A stretch of 64,000 nucleotides of DNA from Methanobacterium_D oryzae (GTDB lineage: Archaea; Methanobacteriota; Methanobacteria; Methanobacteriales; Methanobacteriaceae), in the NCBI RefSeq assembly GCF_050433505.1, contig NZ_JBNPXC010000001.1:744001-808000 (forward strand). Reading direction: 5' to 3'. The translations under genes were made by a program, and so were the position numbers. Position 1 is the first letter of the stretch. Every line of letters starts with the position of its first letter. Below the pieces are notes generated by a model that saw nothing but the letters and a program-made list of their open reading frames with translations, searched no databases and was not told the DNA's origin. Shown here piece by piece: positions 7,821 through 17,482 of the stretch.

Positions 7821-10352
7821 TTATTTTATGACTCTTTCAGCAATCCAATCACTTACAATGATCAAACTAGCAACTATAACTATTACAACCCAATCAATTA
7901 TTGATAATGCAGTTGTTTCAAAGATTCCTTGAAGGAATGGAACATAAATAACACATAATTGCAGTATAAATGATATTCCAATAGCTATAACTAAGAATTT
8001 ATTTGAAAAGCCTCTTTCAGATCTACAGTTAAAAACATTGAATATCTGGAACATTACAAATACTGTAAATGCTACTGATGTTGCCTTTAAAGCACCTACT
8101 CCGCTAGTAAGCTCATATAAATAAAGTGCTAATGTTCCTACAGTCATTACTATTCCTGCAAGAGCAATCTTAATTAGATTTTTCCTAGGTATTATCTCCT
8201 CTTTTATTGGCGGGCGTTCCATAATATTCTTTTCTGGTGGTTCGACACCTAATGATTGTGCTGGAGGCCCATCCATAATAATGTTTATCCAGAGAACTTG
8301 AATAGGGTTAAATGGTACTGGAAGTCCCATAATAGATGAAGATGTGATGGTGAGTATTGCTCCTATGTTAGTTGAAAGCTGGAATCTAACAAATCTTCTA
8401 ATGTTATCAAAGATTGTACGTCCTTCTTTAACTGCTCTGACAATAGTGGCAAAATTATCGTCTTGTAAGAGCATATCTGAAGATTCTTTAGCAACATCAG
8501 TACCACTTCCCATTGCAACTCCAATAGCAGCTCTTTTTAGGGCTGGTGCATCATTTACACCATCTCCAGTCATTGCAGTAGTGTCTCCTTTATCTTTAAG
8601 CGCTTCTACAATTCTGACTTTTTGCTCTGGGAAAACACGGGCATAAACTTGAACGTCTTCTACTATACTTTCAAATTCTGCATCTGTGAGTTTATCTAGC
8701 TCGGAACCTGTAAGGACTTTTCCATCAGTAAGTATTCCAATTTCTCTTCCAATAGCTGCAGCAGTATCTTCATGATCTCCAGTTATCATTACAACTTTTA
8801 TACCTGCTTTTTTACAAGTTTTAACAGCTTCTTGAGCTTCTTTTCTTGGTGGATCCATCATTCCTACTAAACCAACAAAGATTAGGTTCTCTTCTAATTT
8901 GTCCTTATCAATTTCATCAAATTTACTTTCTTCATGTGGAAGTTTTTTATAGGCAAGAGCAAGAACACGGAGAGCTTTACCAGTCATATCTTTTAAATCA
9001 TTCAAAATGATTTGTCTATCATTTTTAGTGAGCTTTTGGATCCTTTCATCCCTTTCAATCCACATACATCTTCCTAAAACGATTTCAGGAGCTCCTTTAA
9101 CTAAGACATAGTTATCTTTTCCAAAATCATTTACAGTAGTCATTCTTTTTCTAACGCTGTCTAAGGGAATTTCAAATATTCTGGGATATTTTTGTTCAAG
9201 ATCTGATCTCATATATCCATTTTCTTGGGCAAAAATCAACATAGCCCCATCTGTTGGATCTCCTATAATTCTACCCTCATTTAAACTGGAGTTATTACAT
9301 AATGCAGAAATCTCAAATGTTCTTTCTGGAGCGGTAATATGAGTTTCCCTTACAGTCATCTTATTTTTGGTAAGGGTACCTGTTTTATCGGTACATATGA
9401 CGTTACATGAACCTAAAGTTTCAACTGCAAGGAGTTTTCTAACAACTGCATTGCTTCTTGCCATTCTCTGCATTCCAAGAGCAAGTGTTAATGTTAAAAT
9501 TGCAGGAAGACCTTCTGGAACAGCTGCAACTGCAAGTGAAATAGCTGTTAAGAATGTTTCAACTATGGGAACTCCTTGTAAATATTCCAAAATGAATACT
9601 AATGTACATACTCCTATTGCAAGAATTCCCAAGTTTCTTCCAAGCCGTCCTATCTTTTGATGTAAAGGTGTTTCCTCTTCTTCTTCCTGTATCATTTCGG
9701 CGATCTTACCGATTTCAGTGTTCATGCCTATTTCTACTACAACACCTTTTCCCCTACCTGTAGATACATCAGTTTCCATGAAAACAGTGTTACATGTGCT
9801 TTCTTCTCCTGGTTCAAGTGCATCACACACTTTTTCAACAGGAAGAGATTCTCCAGTAAGAGCTGATTCATCGATCTTTAAATCAGCAGTCTGTATAACT
9901 CTTAAATCTGCGGGAATATTGTCTCCTTCTTCGATAATAACAATATCTCCAGGAACGAGGTCAATAGCAGGTGTTTTTTGCTGCTGTCCGTCCCTAATAA
10001 CTACTGCTTCACTTGAAATAAGGCCTTTAAGTTTTTCCATGGCTTTTTCTGCCCGATATTCTTGTATAAATCCAACAACTGCATTTATTATTACTACAAT
10101 AAGAATAACAATAGCATCAACTACATCTCCAACAAAATATGCCGCTATTGCTGCAAAAATAAGTATAACTATGAGTATTTCTTTAAACTGGCTAAGAAAG
10201 AGAGTAATTGGGCCAGCTTTCTTTTCTTCAACAAGTTCGTTTTTTCCATATTTAAGCGAACGTTCTTGTGCTTCTTTGGTTGTTAAACCTTTATCCGCAT
10301 TTGAATTAAGCTTTTTTAAGGTTTCTTCTACACTTAAATTTTCCCATTTCAT
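7821..10352 (-). CDS. P-type cation-transporting ATPase (P2A, calcium-pump-like)
   Basis: 843-residue ion pump. Features in order: N-terminal cation ATPase domain; two membrane segments (FKEILIVILIFAAIAAYFVG and the next helix); actuator loop ESALTGESLPVE; phosphorylation motif CNVICTDKTGTLT; nucleotide-binding domain with LVKGAPE; hinge MTGDGVNDAPALKRAAIGVAMG; C-terminal bundle of about six helices. IPEGLPAILTLTLA in the fourth helix (VAAVPEGLPA) and NIIMDGPPAQSLGVE resemble SERCA/PMR1-type Ca2+ or Na+ pumps. Substrate is inferred; Ca2+ is likeliest, Mn2+ or Na+ possible. Monocistronic. Confidence 0.9.
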   Translation of the reverse strand: MKWENLSVEETLKKLNSNADKGLTTKEAQERSLKYGKNELVEEKKAGPITLFLSQFKEILIVILIFAAIAAYFVGDVVDAIVILIVVIINAVVGFIQEYRAEKAMEKLKGLISSEAVVIRDGQQQKTPAIDLVPGDIVIIEEGDNIPADLRVIQTADLKIDESALTGESLPVEKVCDALEPGEESTCNTVFMETDVSTGRGKGVVVEIGMNTEIGKIAEMIQEEEEETPLHQKIGRLGRNLGILAIGVCTLVFILEYLQGVPIVETFLTAISLAVAAVPEGLPAILTLTLALGMQRMARSNAVVRKLLAVETLGSCNVICTDKTGTLTKNKMTVRETHITAPERTFEISALCNNSSLNEGRIIGDPTDGAMLIFAQENGYMRSDLEQKYPRIFEIPLDSVRKRMTTVNDFGKDNYVLVKGAPEIVLGRCMWIERDERIQKLTKNDRQIILNDLKDMTGKALRVLALAYKKLPHEESKFDEIDKDKLEENLIFVGLVGMMDPPRKEAQEAVKTCKKAGIKVVMITGDHEDTAAAIGREIGILTDGKVLTGSELDKLTDAEFESIVEDVQVYARVFPEQKVRIVEALKDKGDTTAMTGDGVNDAPALKRAAIGVAMGSGTDVAKESSDMLLQDDNFATIVRAVKEGRTIFDNIRRFVRFQLSTNIGAILTITSSSIMGLPVPFNPIQVLWINIIMDGPPAQSLGVEPPEKNIMERPPIKEEIIPRKNLIKIALAGIVMTVGTLALYLYELTSGVGALKATSVAFTVFVMFQIFNVFNCRSERGFSNKFLVIAIGISFILQLCVIYVPFLQGIFETTALSIIDWVVIVIVASLIIVSDWIAERVIK

Positions 10353-10452
10353 CGTAACACTTCTTCAAATCTTTAATAACTAAATAAACACGTTTAATGA
10401 TTTCTTTTTTTGGTAATTTTAGTATTGTCAACAGTTTAACTTTAAATTTTTA

Positions 10453-10839
10453 TTATTTATAGGATATCTTGTAAAAAGTTGCTCTTTTATAATTTATAAG
10501 TTTCATTTTATTTGAATTTATAAATTCAGTTGAAAATGGCTTTATTATGAGATCTGCACCAACTTCTTCTGCAACTTTTAGTATATATGGTTGCAATTCT
10601 GGTTGAGGTCTTATTGAATAAATAAGAGATGAACCGTCATATATTTTTAAGTCAGGATTACAAATATCATCTTGAATAATTTCATTATAAGAAGGTTTAA
10701 TATCTGTCATGACAATACATGTTTTAAGGGTTTGACTGAGAGTTGAGGCAACCTTATGAAATTTTCCAACGCCAACTTCAACTATCTTATCTGCATCGGC
10801 GTAATTATTTATGATATATTGAATAAAATCTTCCCACAT
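10453..10839 (-). CDS. UPF0146 family protein (Rossmann-like, unknown function)
   Basis: About 128-residue archaeal conserved protein. It opens with MWEDFIQYIINNY and carries a glycine motif VEVGVGKFHKVA and VMTDIKP, as in the SAM-binding region of a minimal methyltransferase-like fold; no full methyltransferase motif set is visible. The frame extends to 10890, but a start at ATG 10839 is preferred because GTGAT lies 4 nt before it. This leaves only 19 nt to the divergent rimI start. The ATG at 10860 would overlap rimI. Function unknown. Confidence 0.7.
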   Translation of the reverse strand: MWEDFIQYIINNYADADKIVEVGVGKFHKVASTLSQTLKTCIVMTDIKPSYNEIIQDDICNPDLKIYDGSSLIYSIRPQPELQPYILKVAEEVGADLIIKPFSTEFINSNKMKLINYKRATFYKISYK

Positions 10840-10858
10840 TTCTATCACGGAGACATTC

Positions 10859-11320
10859 ATGATAATAAGAGAGTTTAAACGTCCAGACATAAAAAGAGTT
10901 CTGGAAATTGAAACATCATGCTTTAACGATCCATATCCTCCAAGTATACTTATTGATATTTATAATTTAGGAGCAGGATTTTTAGTAGCACAGCAAGATA
11001 ATATGGTCGTAGGATATATTATATTTTGGATTAGATATGAAGATGAGGGCCATATAATTTCCCTTGCAGTGGACAAAAAATACAGAAGAAAGAATATAGG
11101 GTCACAGCTTGTGGACTATGCCATAGATATCTTCAATAAATGCAATGTAAGGGAAATTAAACTTGAAGTAAGAGTTGGAAATAGGGGAGCCAGAGAATTT
11201 TATAAAGAATCTGGGTTTGAAGAAAAAAAGATCCTTAAAAATTACTATGAAGATGGGGAAGATGCTGTAATGATGAGAAAAGCCCTAAAATTAAATTTCA
11301 CAAATAAACCTAAAGACTAA
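10859..11320 (+). CDS. rimI: Ribosomal-protein alanine N-acetyltransferase RimI (GNAT)
   Basis: GNAT acetyltransferase of 153 residues; archaeal RimI/Ard1 homologues acetylate protein N-termini. The acetyl-CoA site is HIISLAVDKKYRRKNIGSQLV (motif A, about residues 76-96), followed by LEVRVGNRGAREFYKESGFEE (motif B). GGAG at 10849-10852 precedes ATG 10859 by 6 nt. It is divergent from the UPF0146 gene with almost no spacer, so the two promoters must lie within or across each other's coding regions. Confidence 0.88.
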   Translation: MIIREFKRPDIKRVLEIETSCFNDPYPPSILIDIYNLGAGFLVAQQDNMVVGYIIFWIRYEDEGHIISLAVDKKYRRKNIGSQLVDYAIDIFNKCNVREIKLEVRVGNRGAREFYKESGFEEKKILKNYYEDGEDAVMMRKALKLNFTNKPKD

Positions 11321-11426
11321 ATACTTGAAAATCAAATGACATAAAGATAATTATCAATGATATTCAAATTCATTAAATAATATATTTGCTCTATTTAAAT
11401 AAATTTACGATTAATACGGTGATTAA

Positions 11427-12509
11427 ATGATAAAAGAAGCGAAATTAGCTTTAGAAGACGGAACAATTCTTTATGGAGAAGGTTTTGGTTTTGAAACTAC
11501 AAAAACCGGGGAAGTAGTTTTTGCAACAGGAATGACCGGATACGTTGAATCACTTACAGATCCTTCATATAAAGGTCAGCTTTTAATGAATACTTATCCA
11601 CTTCAAGGTAATTACGGAATATCTGAGAAATGGTTCCAATCAGATGGAATAAAAGCCGAAGGATTCATAGTAAGGGAAGAAAGCAAGCATCCCTCACATG
11701 CAAAATCTTCAAAAAGTCTTTCAGAGTTCCTGGCAGAATATGAAATTCCAGGAATAAGTGGAATTGACACAAGAGCACTTACAATCAAAATTAGAGAACA
11801 TGGAACAATGAAAGCTGTTCTTACAACTGAAAACATAGATGATGAAGAACTACTGGATTTAGCTAAAAATCAGCCTAATATAGAAGAAATAGACTTAGTA
11901 GATCAGGTATGTGTAACTAAACCAAAGATTTTTGGCGAAGATTTTAAAAGAAGAGTAGCTATACTTGATTGTGGAATAAAAAATAACAGTATTAATGCTC
12001 TTTTAAAAAGAGAAACTGGAGTAGTAGTTTTACCTTATAAAATGGATTATAAAGACATTCTTGATTATGATCCTGATGGAATACTAGTATCCAGTGGTCC
12101 AGGAGATCCTACACGGGTAAAAGAAGCTGTAGATAATGTTAAAAAACTTTCAGAAAGACTTCCTATGTTTGGAATCTGTCTTGGTCAACAAATAATAGGA
12201 CTTGCATTTGGGGCTAAAATCTACAAGATGAAATTTGGTCACAGGGGAATAAATCAGCCAATAAAAGATTTAAGAACCGATAAAGTTTCAATAACTTCTC
12301 AAAATCACGGATTTACAATTGATCCATCATCAATTGATGAAACTCCTCTTAAAATGACTCAAATAAATCTAAATGATGGAACTCCTGAAGGAATAGAACA
12401 TAGGGAACTCCCTGTTTCAAGTGTGCAATACCACCCAGAAGCCGGACCAGGACCTCACGATACAGATTATACATTTGACAGATTCCTTAAAATCATAAAA
12501 AAATATTAA
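11427..12509 (+). CDS. carA: Carbamoyl-phosphate synthase small subunit
   Basis: Glutaminase subunit that feeds ammonia to CarB for arginine and pyrimidine synthesis. 360 residues. The N-terminal CPSase small-chain domain begins ALEDGTILYGEGFG; the class I amidotransferase domain has LVSSGPGDP, FGICLGQQIIGLA (nucleophile Cys) and SVQYHPEAGPGP (His-Glu of the triad). GGTGAT at 11420-11425 is a near-perfect ribosome site. carB follows after about 130 nt, giving the usual pair. Confidence 0.96.
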   Translation: MIKEAKLALEDGTILYGEGFGFETTKTGEVVFATGMTGYVESLTDPSYKGQLLMNTYPLQGNYGISEKWFQSDGIKAEGFIVREESKHPSHAKSSKSLSEFLAEYEIPGISGIDTRALTIKIREHGTMKAVLTTENIDDEELLDLAKNQPNIEEIDLVDQVCVTKPKIFGEDFKRRVAILDCGIKNNSINALLKRETGVVVLPYKMDYKDILDYDPDGILVSSGPGDPTRVKEAVDNVKKLSERLPMFGICLGQQIIGLAFGAKIYKMKFGHRGINQPIKDLRTDKVSITSQNHGFTIDPSSIDETPLKMTQINLNDGTPEGIEHRELPVSSVQYHPEAGPGPHDTDYTFDRFLKIIKKY

Positions 12510-12637
12510 TAAATTTGCAATTTCTTTGCACTTAGAGAGGGAAATGTCTTTATATATTCTTGAAATATTTAATAAGGATAGAATATTTAATGGATTTAAA
12601 ATTACTTATCATAAAAAATTTTATAACGGGGACTAAT

Positions 12638-15600
12638 ATGCCGAAAGATCACGACATAAAAAAAGTACTTATCATTGGATCAGGGCCAATTCAGATAGGA
12701 CAAGCAGCTGAATTTGACTATTCTGGATCCCAAGCGTGTAAATCACTAAAAGATGAAGGAATAGAAACTATACTTGTAAACAGTAATCCTGCAACCATTC
12801 AAACAGATATGGACATGGCAGATAAGGTCTATGTTGAGCCTTTAACTCCAGAAATTGTTGCAAAGATCATAGAAAAGGAAAAACCAGACGCAATTTTACC
12901 TACAATGGGGGGGCAGACTGGTTTAAATGTTGCAACAGGACTTGAAAAAATTGGTGCTCTTGATGGAATTAAGGTTATAGGTTCATCAGTAGAGACAATA
13001 AGGAATGTAGAAGACCGTGATCTTTTTGATAGCTTTATGAAAGAGCTTAATGAGCCAGTACCTAAAGCAAGAGCTGTAGATTCATTGGAAGGAGCATTAG
13101 AAGCTGTTGAAAAAATAGGTTATCCAGTCATTGTTAGACCTGCTTTCACATTAGGAGGTACTGGTGGAGGAGTTGCCTATAATGAAGAACAACTTCGAGA
13201 AGTAGCAACACGTGGACTTGACATGAGTTATATTGGCCAAGTACTCATCGACGAATCAGTAATGGGCTGGAAAGAGTTTGAATATGAAGTAATGCGGGAT
13301 AAAAATGATACTTGTATCATTGTCTGTAACATGGAAAACATTGACCCCATGGGAATACACACAGGAGAAAGTATAGTAGTTGCACCATCTCAAACTTTAA
13401 GCGATGATGATAATCAAAGACTTAGAAATGCATCAATTAAGATAATAAGGGCTCTTAAAATCCAGGGAGGATGTAATATACAGTTTGCAGTGCATCCTGA
13501 AACTGGAGAATATAAAATAATTGAAGTAAATCCAAGGGTCAGCAGAAGCAGTGCGCTTGCATCAAAAGCCACAGGATATCCAATAGCTAAGATATCCTCC
13601 AAAATCGCAATTGGAATGACTCTTGATGAGATACAAAACGATATTACCAAAGAAACACCCGCTTCTTTTGAACCATCTATAGATTATGTGGTTGCTAAAA
13701 TACCCCGATGGCCCTTTGATAAGTTCAAAGGGATAAACAAGCAGATAGGAGTTCAAATGAAGTCCACGGGAGAAGTAATGTCCATTGGGCGAACGATAGA
13801 AGAATCTCTCCATAAAGCAATTAGATCTCTTGATATCAAGCGCTTTGGATTTGATAATGTTGACTTTACTAAAGAAGCACTTGAAAAAGCAACAGATGAT
13901 CGTATTTTCCAAGTTTACACCGCTCTTAAATCTGGAATGAGCATTAAAGAAATTACAAAAATTACAAAAATTGACGAATTTTTCCTTTATAAAATAATGA
14001 ATATCATTGATTTTGAAAATAAATTGGATAATGAAACTATAAAAGAGCCTTCAATGCTTCGAAAAGCTAAAAGAATGGGATTTTCTGATAAAAAACTTTC
14101 AGAAATCTCAGGATACAGCGAAGAAGAAATAAGAAGCATGCGTAAAGAAAACGGTATTTTACCAACATATAAAATGGTAGATACATGCGCTGCGGAATTC
14201 GAGGCAAAAACACCATATTATTATGGTACATATGAGCAGTTTGATGAAGTGGAAGTTTCTGATAAGAAAAAAGTTATAATACTCGGTGCTGGGCCAATAA
14301 GAATTGGTCAAGGCATTGAATTTGATTATTGCTGTGTACATGGGGCAATGGCCCTTAAAGATGAAGGAATAGAAACTATTGTTATAAACAACAATCCAGA
14401 AACCGTTAGTACAGATTATGATATCTCAAATAAACTCTATTTTGAACCATTGACATTTGAAGATGTTATGGGAATTATTGACAAAGAAAAGCCTTATGGT
14501 GTTGTTGTCCAATTTGGTGGCCAAACATCCATAAATCTCGCTGTTCCTCTTGCAAATGAAGGTGTAAAAATACTTGGTACTCCACATGAAAGTATAGATC
14601 GTGTAGAAGACCGTGAAAGATTTACAAGAGTTTTAGAAAAACTTAAAATACCTCAGGCAGATTATGGAACTGCTTATTCATTTGAAGAAGCAAGAAAAGC
14701 TGCTCAAAGGATTGGATTCCCGGTACTTGTCCGACCATCATATGTACTTGGTGGAAGGGCAATGGAAATAGTCTATGATGATGTAGAACTTAAAGAATAC
14801 ATGAAAGAAGCTGTTAAAATCTCTCCAGAGCATCCAATTCTTGTGGATAAATTCCTTGAAGATGCAATTGAAGTAGATGTAGATGCTCTATGTGATGGAG
14901 AAAATGTATTCATTGCAGGAATAATGGAACACATTGAAGAAGCAGGAGTTCATTCTGGAGATTCAGCATGTGTTATACCTCCACAAACTATTCCTGAAGA
15001 TGTTATAGAAACAATTAAAGATTATACTCGAAAACTTGCACTCGAACTTGATGTAGTTGGACTAATGAATATTCAGTATGCAGTAAAAGATAATGGAGAA
15101 CCTAAAGTTTACATTCTAGAGGCTAATCCACGTGCAAGTAGGACTGTACCGTTTGTAAGTAAGGCTATTGGCGTTCCAATTGCAAAAATTGCAGCTAAAT
15201 TAATGATTGGTCATAAACTTGTTGATTTAGGCTTTACAGATGAAATAAAAATTGATCACGTAGCTGTTAAAGAGTCTGTATTCCCATTTATTAAATTACC
15301 TGAAGCTGACTCAATTTTAGGGCCTGAAATGAAGTCAACAGGAGAAAGTATGGGAATAGATGATACTTTCGGGGTTTCATACTATAAATCTCAGTTATCT
15401 GCTTATATGGAGCTTCCAACAGGGGGTAAAGTATTCCTAAGCGTAAGAGACGCAGACAAAGATAAAATCCTTGATATCGCCCAAAAAGCTGAAGAAATTG
15501 GATTTAAGCTACTTGCAACAAGAGGAACCGCAAGAGCAGTTGAAAACCATGTTAAAATAGATAGAATTAAAAAAATAAGTCAAGGCTCTCCAAATATTAA

Positions 15601-15817
15601 AGAAGCAATGTTAAATGGCGAAATAAACCTTATAATTAACACTCCATCCGGTAAACAATCTGCAGATGATGGTTATTTCATAAGGAGACTTGCAGTTGAA
15701 CTTGGAATACCTTATGTTACAACGCTTGCAGGAGCACGAGCAGCGCTTACAGCTATTGAAAAAGTTAAGGAAGGAGTAATTGGAGTAAAATCTCTAAATG
15801 AATACCATGGTGTTTAA
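12638..15817 (+). CDS. carB: Carbamoyl-phosphate synthase large subunit, unsplit
   Basis: Synthetase subunit making carbamoyl phosphate from bicarbonate, ammonia and 2 ATP. About 1059 residues with both homologous halves in one chain: half 1 starts KKVLIIGSGPIQIGQAAEFDY, half 2 starts KKVIILGAGPIRIGQGIEFDY. ATP-grasp segments are RPAFTLGGTGGGVAYN and RPSYVLGGRAMEIVYDD; a C-terminal MGS-like allosteric domain ends the protein (LLATRGTARAVE). The frame is open from 12560, but ATG 12638 has GGGGA upstream and gives the conserved MPKDHDIKKVL start. In some methanogens such as Methanocaldococcus jannaschii the gene is split; here it is not. Confidence 0.96.
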   Translation: MPKDHDIKKVLIIGSGPIQIGQAAEFDYSGSQACKSLKDEGIETILVNSNPATIQTDMDMADKVYVEPLTPEIVAKIIEKEKPDAILPTMGGQTGLNVATGLEKIGALDGIKVIGSSVETIRNVEDRDLFDSFMKELNEPVPKARAVDSLEGALEAVEKIGYPVIVRPAFTLGGTGGGVAYNEEQLREVATRGLDMSYIGQVLIDESVMGWKEFEYEVMRDKNDTCIIVCNMENIDPMGIHTGESIVVAPSQTLSDDDNQRLRNASIKIIRALKIQGGCNIQFAVHPETGEYKIIEVNPRVSRSSALASKATGYPIAKISSKIAIGMTLDEIQNDITKETPASFEPSIDYVVAKIPRWPFDKFKGINKQIGVQMKSTGEVMSIGRTIEESLHKAIRSLDIKRFGFDNVDFTKEALEKATDDRIFQVYTALKSGMSIKEITKITKIDEFFLYKIMNIIDFENKLDNETIKEPSMLRKAKRMGFSDKKLSEISGYSEEEIRSMRKENGILPTYKMVDTCAAEFEAKTPYYYGTYEQFDEVEVSDKKKVIILGAGPIRIGQGIEFDYCCVHGAMALKDEGIETIVINNNPETVSTDYDISNKLYFEPLTFEDVMGIIDKEKPYGVVVQFGGQTSINLAVPLANEGVKILGTPHESIDRVEDRERFTRVLEKLKIPQADYGTAYSFEEARKAAQRIGFPVLVRPSYVLGGRAMEIVYDDVELKEYMKEAVKISPEHPILVDKFLEDAIEVDVDALCDGENVFIAGIMEHIEEAGVHSGDSACVIPPQTIPEDVIETIKDYTRKLALELDVVGLMNIQYAVKDNGEPKVYILEANPRASRTVPFVSKAIGVPIAKIAAKLMIGHKLVDLGFTDEIKIDHVAVKESVFPFIKLPEADSILGPEMKSTGESMGIDDTFGVSYYKSQLSAYMELPTGGKVFLSVRDADKDKILDIAQKAEEIGFKLLATRGTARAVENHVKIDRIKKISQGSPNIKEAMLNGEINLIINTPSGKQSADDGYFIRRLAVELGIPYVTTLAGARAALTAIEKVKEGVIGVKSLNEYHGV

Positions 15818-15873
15818 ATTTCTTTCTTATGTAAAATATAAAAGATTAAGCACAATTTTTAACTAAAAATGTT

Positions 15874-16062
15874 ATGAATAATAGAATTAAATATGCATTG
15901 AAGATAGGATTGCTGATTGGAGTACTAGGAGGATTAGTATTTTTTATTTGGAGCGCTCTAAATAACACTATCTCTTATTCAGTTAGCTCAGGTATAATTG
16001 GGTTTGTTGTATTTACAATACTCGGTTTTATATTAGGAATGTTAATCTATCCTCTTGAATAA
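15874..16062 (+). CDS. Small two-helix membrane protein, unknown function
   Basis: 62 residues with two predicted membrane helices (GLLIGVLGGLVFFIWSAL and GIIGFVVFTILGFILGMLIY) and a basic N-terminus. No family recognised. It lies 56 nt after carB but lacks a clear ribosome site, so it is a plausible rather than certain gene. Confidence 0.5.
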   Translation: MNNRIKYALKIGLLIGVLGGLVFFIWSALNNTISYSVSSGIIGFVVFTILGFILGMLIYPLE

Positions 16063-16325
16063 GTTTAATTTATACACAGAGTCAAATGAAAGTAATAACC
16101 TCATATACTTTTAATTTTTTATAAAAAGATCAATTAAGATTTATTACTTAATTTCTTTTTTTATTAATTCTTATAAATCTTATTTTAGTACTATTTAGTT
16201 ATAAAATTTTATGAATCTAATTATGAACGTGCCATATTTCACAAAATAGCTTTAAAAATTAATTATCAACGTGAATACAATCCAATTTCTAAATTTAAAT
16301 TAATTTAATTTTAGGTGATTTTCAA

Positions 16326-17378
16326 ATGTTTAAAAAACAAAAATTTTTGGGCTTAGTTATAATGGTAATTAGTTTTACTTTTATTTTTGCTCATTTACCA
16401 ACATCTGAAGCTCATATTCTTATTATTGCAGATTCAAATAACTACAATGAAGCTAAAACTATATCTTATTCATTAAAATCTAGAGGATATCCTGTTTTAG
16501 AACTTTATAAAGAAAATGCAACTGCTAAAAAGATAGTAAAGGGAATGTACAATGCAGACGCGATAATTTATGCAGGACATGGTGGTTATCAATCAGGTAA
16601 CTATGTAACTGGTGGAACAGCAAAACCTCCTTTTGCACTTGTTGGATATGATACTTTCATATGGGGAATAGGGGACAAAATGCGTATAGGATGGAGTGGT
16701 AATCTATTTAAACCTCCAGTTAAGAAATATATTCCAGTAATATTACTGCATACTTGTCTTTCAACAGGTTATGTTGGAAGTACAGAAGTCAGAAACCCAA
16801 CTGAAACAATATATTATTTTTCAAGGATGTTTAGAGGGACTGGAGCAAATTACTATGCAACAGCATGGAATGGAGGGGAAATTATCTATGATTTCCTAAA
16901 TGGGGCTACAAGTTTCGCGAATGCTAATCAAAAGAACTATGAAGTAATTAAAAAATCAACAACATACAATGGTACATACATATGGCGAAATGATCATGGA
17001 CATTCGGCTTTTGTAGGTAACTGGAGTGCCAAATTCCCAAGTGTATCTCAAACTACAAAATATAATGATTCTGCAGCTGAATCATGGTATAAAACATATG
17101 TATTAAACATAAAACCTGATCTCGTTGTGACAAATGCTTATAAATCCGGTAACTATCTATGTATAACTATAAAAAACCAGGGAAAAGCCACATCAGGAGC
17201 ATGTTACACAAGAGCATATTATGGTAGTTATTGTAAAGATATTTATACATATGGACTTGCTCCAGGAACATCTAAGAGTTACGCGGTTTCATTTACCTAT
17301 GCTCATGGAACAGTAAAAACTGATTATCAAAGTAAAATTTTAGAATTAAGCGAAAGTAACAATATTAAAACATTCTAA
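16326..17378 (+). CDS. Secreted caspase-like (clan CD) cysteine peptidase with C-terminal CARDB domain
   Basis: 350-residue exported protein. Residues 1-29 form a signal peptide (KKQK n-region, then FLGLVIMVISFTFIFA, cleavage likely near SEA-H). The next 230 residues look like a caspase/gingipain fold: an initial ILIIADSNNY strand, IIYAGHGGYQ with His85, then VILLHTCLSTG with Cys144, the His-Cys dyad order and spacing of clan CD peptidases. The last about 90 residues (PDLVVTNAYKSGNYL, IKNQGKATSG, LAPGTSKSYAV, ILELSESNN) match a CARDB adhesion-type beta domain. Surface location is inferred; substrate unknown. GGTGAT at 16314-16319 precedes the start. A T-rich terminator follows. Confidence 0.7.
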   Translation: MFKKQKFLGLVIMVISFTFIFAHLPTSEAHILIIADSNNYNEAKTISYSLKSRGYPVLELYKENATAKKIVKGMYNADAIIYAGHGGYQSGNYVTGGTAKPPFALVGYDTFIWGIGDKMRIGWSGNLFKPPVKKYIPVILLHTCLSTGYVGSTEVRNPTETIYYFSRMFRGTGANYYATAWNGGEIIYDFLNGATSFANANQKNYEVIKKSTTYNGTYIWRNDHGHSAFVGNWSAKFPSVSQTTKYNDSAAESWYKTYVLNIKPDLVVTNAYKSGNYLCITIKNQGKATSGACYTRAYYGSYCKDIYTYGLAPGTSKSYAVSFTYAHGTVKTDYQSKILELSESNNIKTF

Positions 17379-17384
17379 TTCTAT

Positions 17385-17411
17385 ATTTTTTTATTTATTT
17401 TTTTATTTTAT
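17385..17411 (+). terminator. T-rich terminator after the caspase-like gene
   Basis: Several runs of T (seven, then three to seven) begin a few bases past the TAA of the preceding gene. This fits an archaeal oligo-T transcription terminator. No hairpin is seen. Confidence 0.5.
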
Positions 17412-17482
17412 AAGATTCATTATTTTTGATTTAGATATAAAATAATAACATATTTGTAAAATAAAAATAAATTTTGATTCAC

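Noticed and set aside
12560..12637. N-terminal extension of CarB
   Set aside because: The 26 extra codons are not CarB-like, and a ribosome site precedes ATG 12638, so the shorter form is used.
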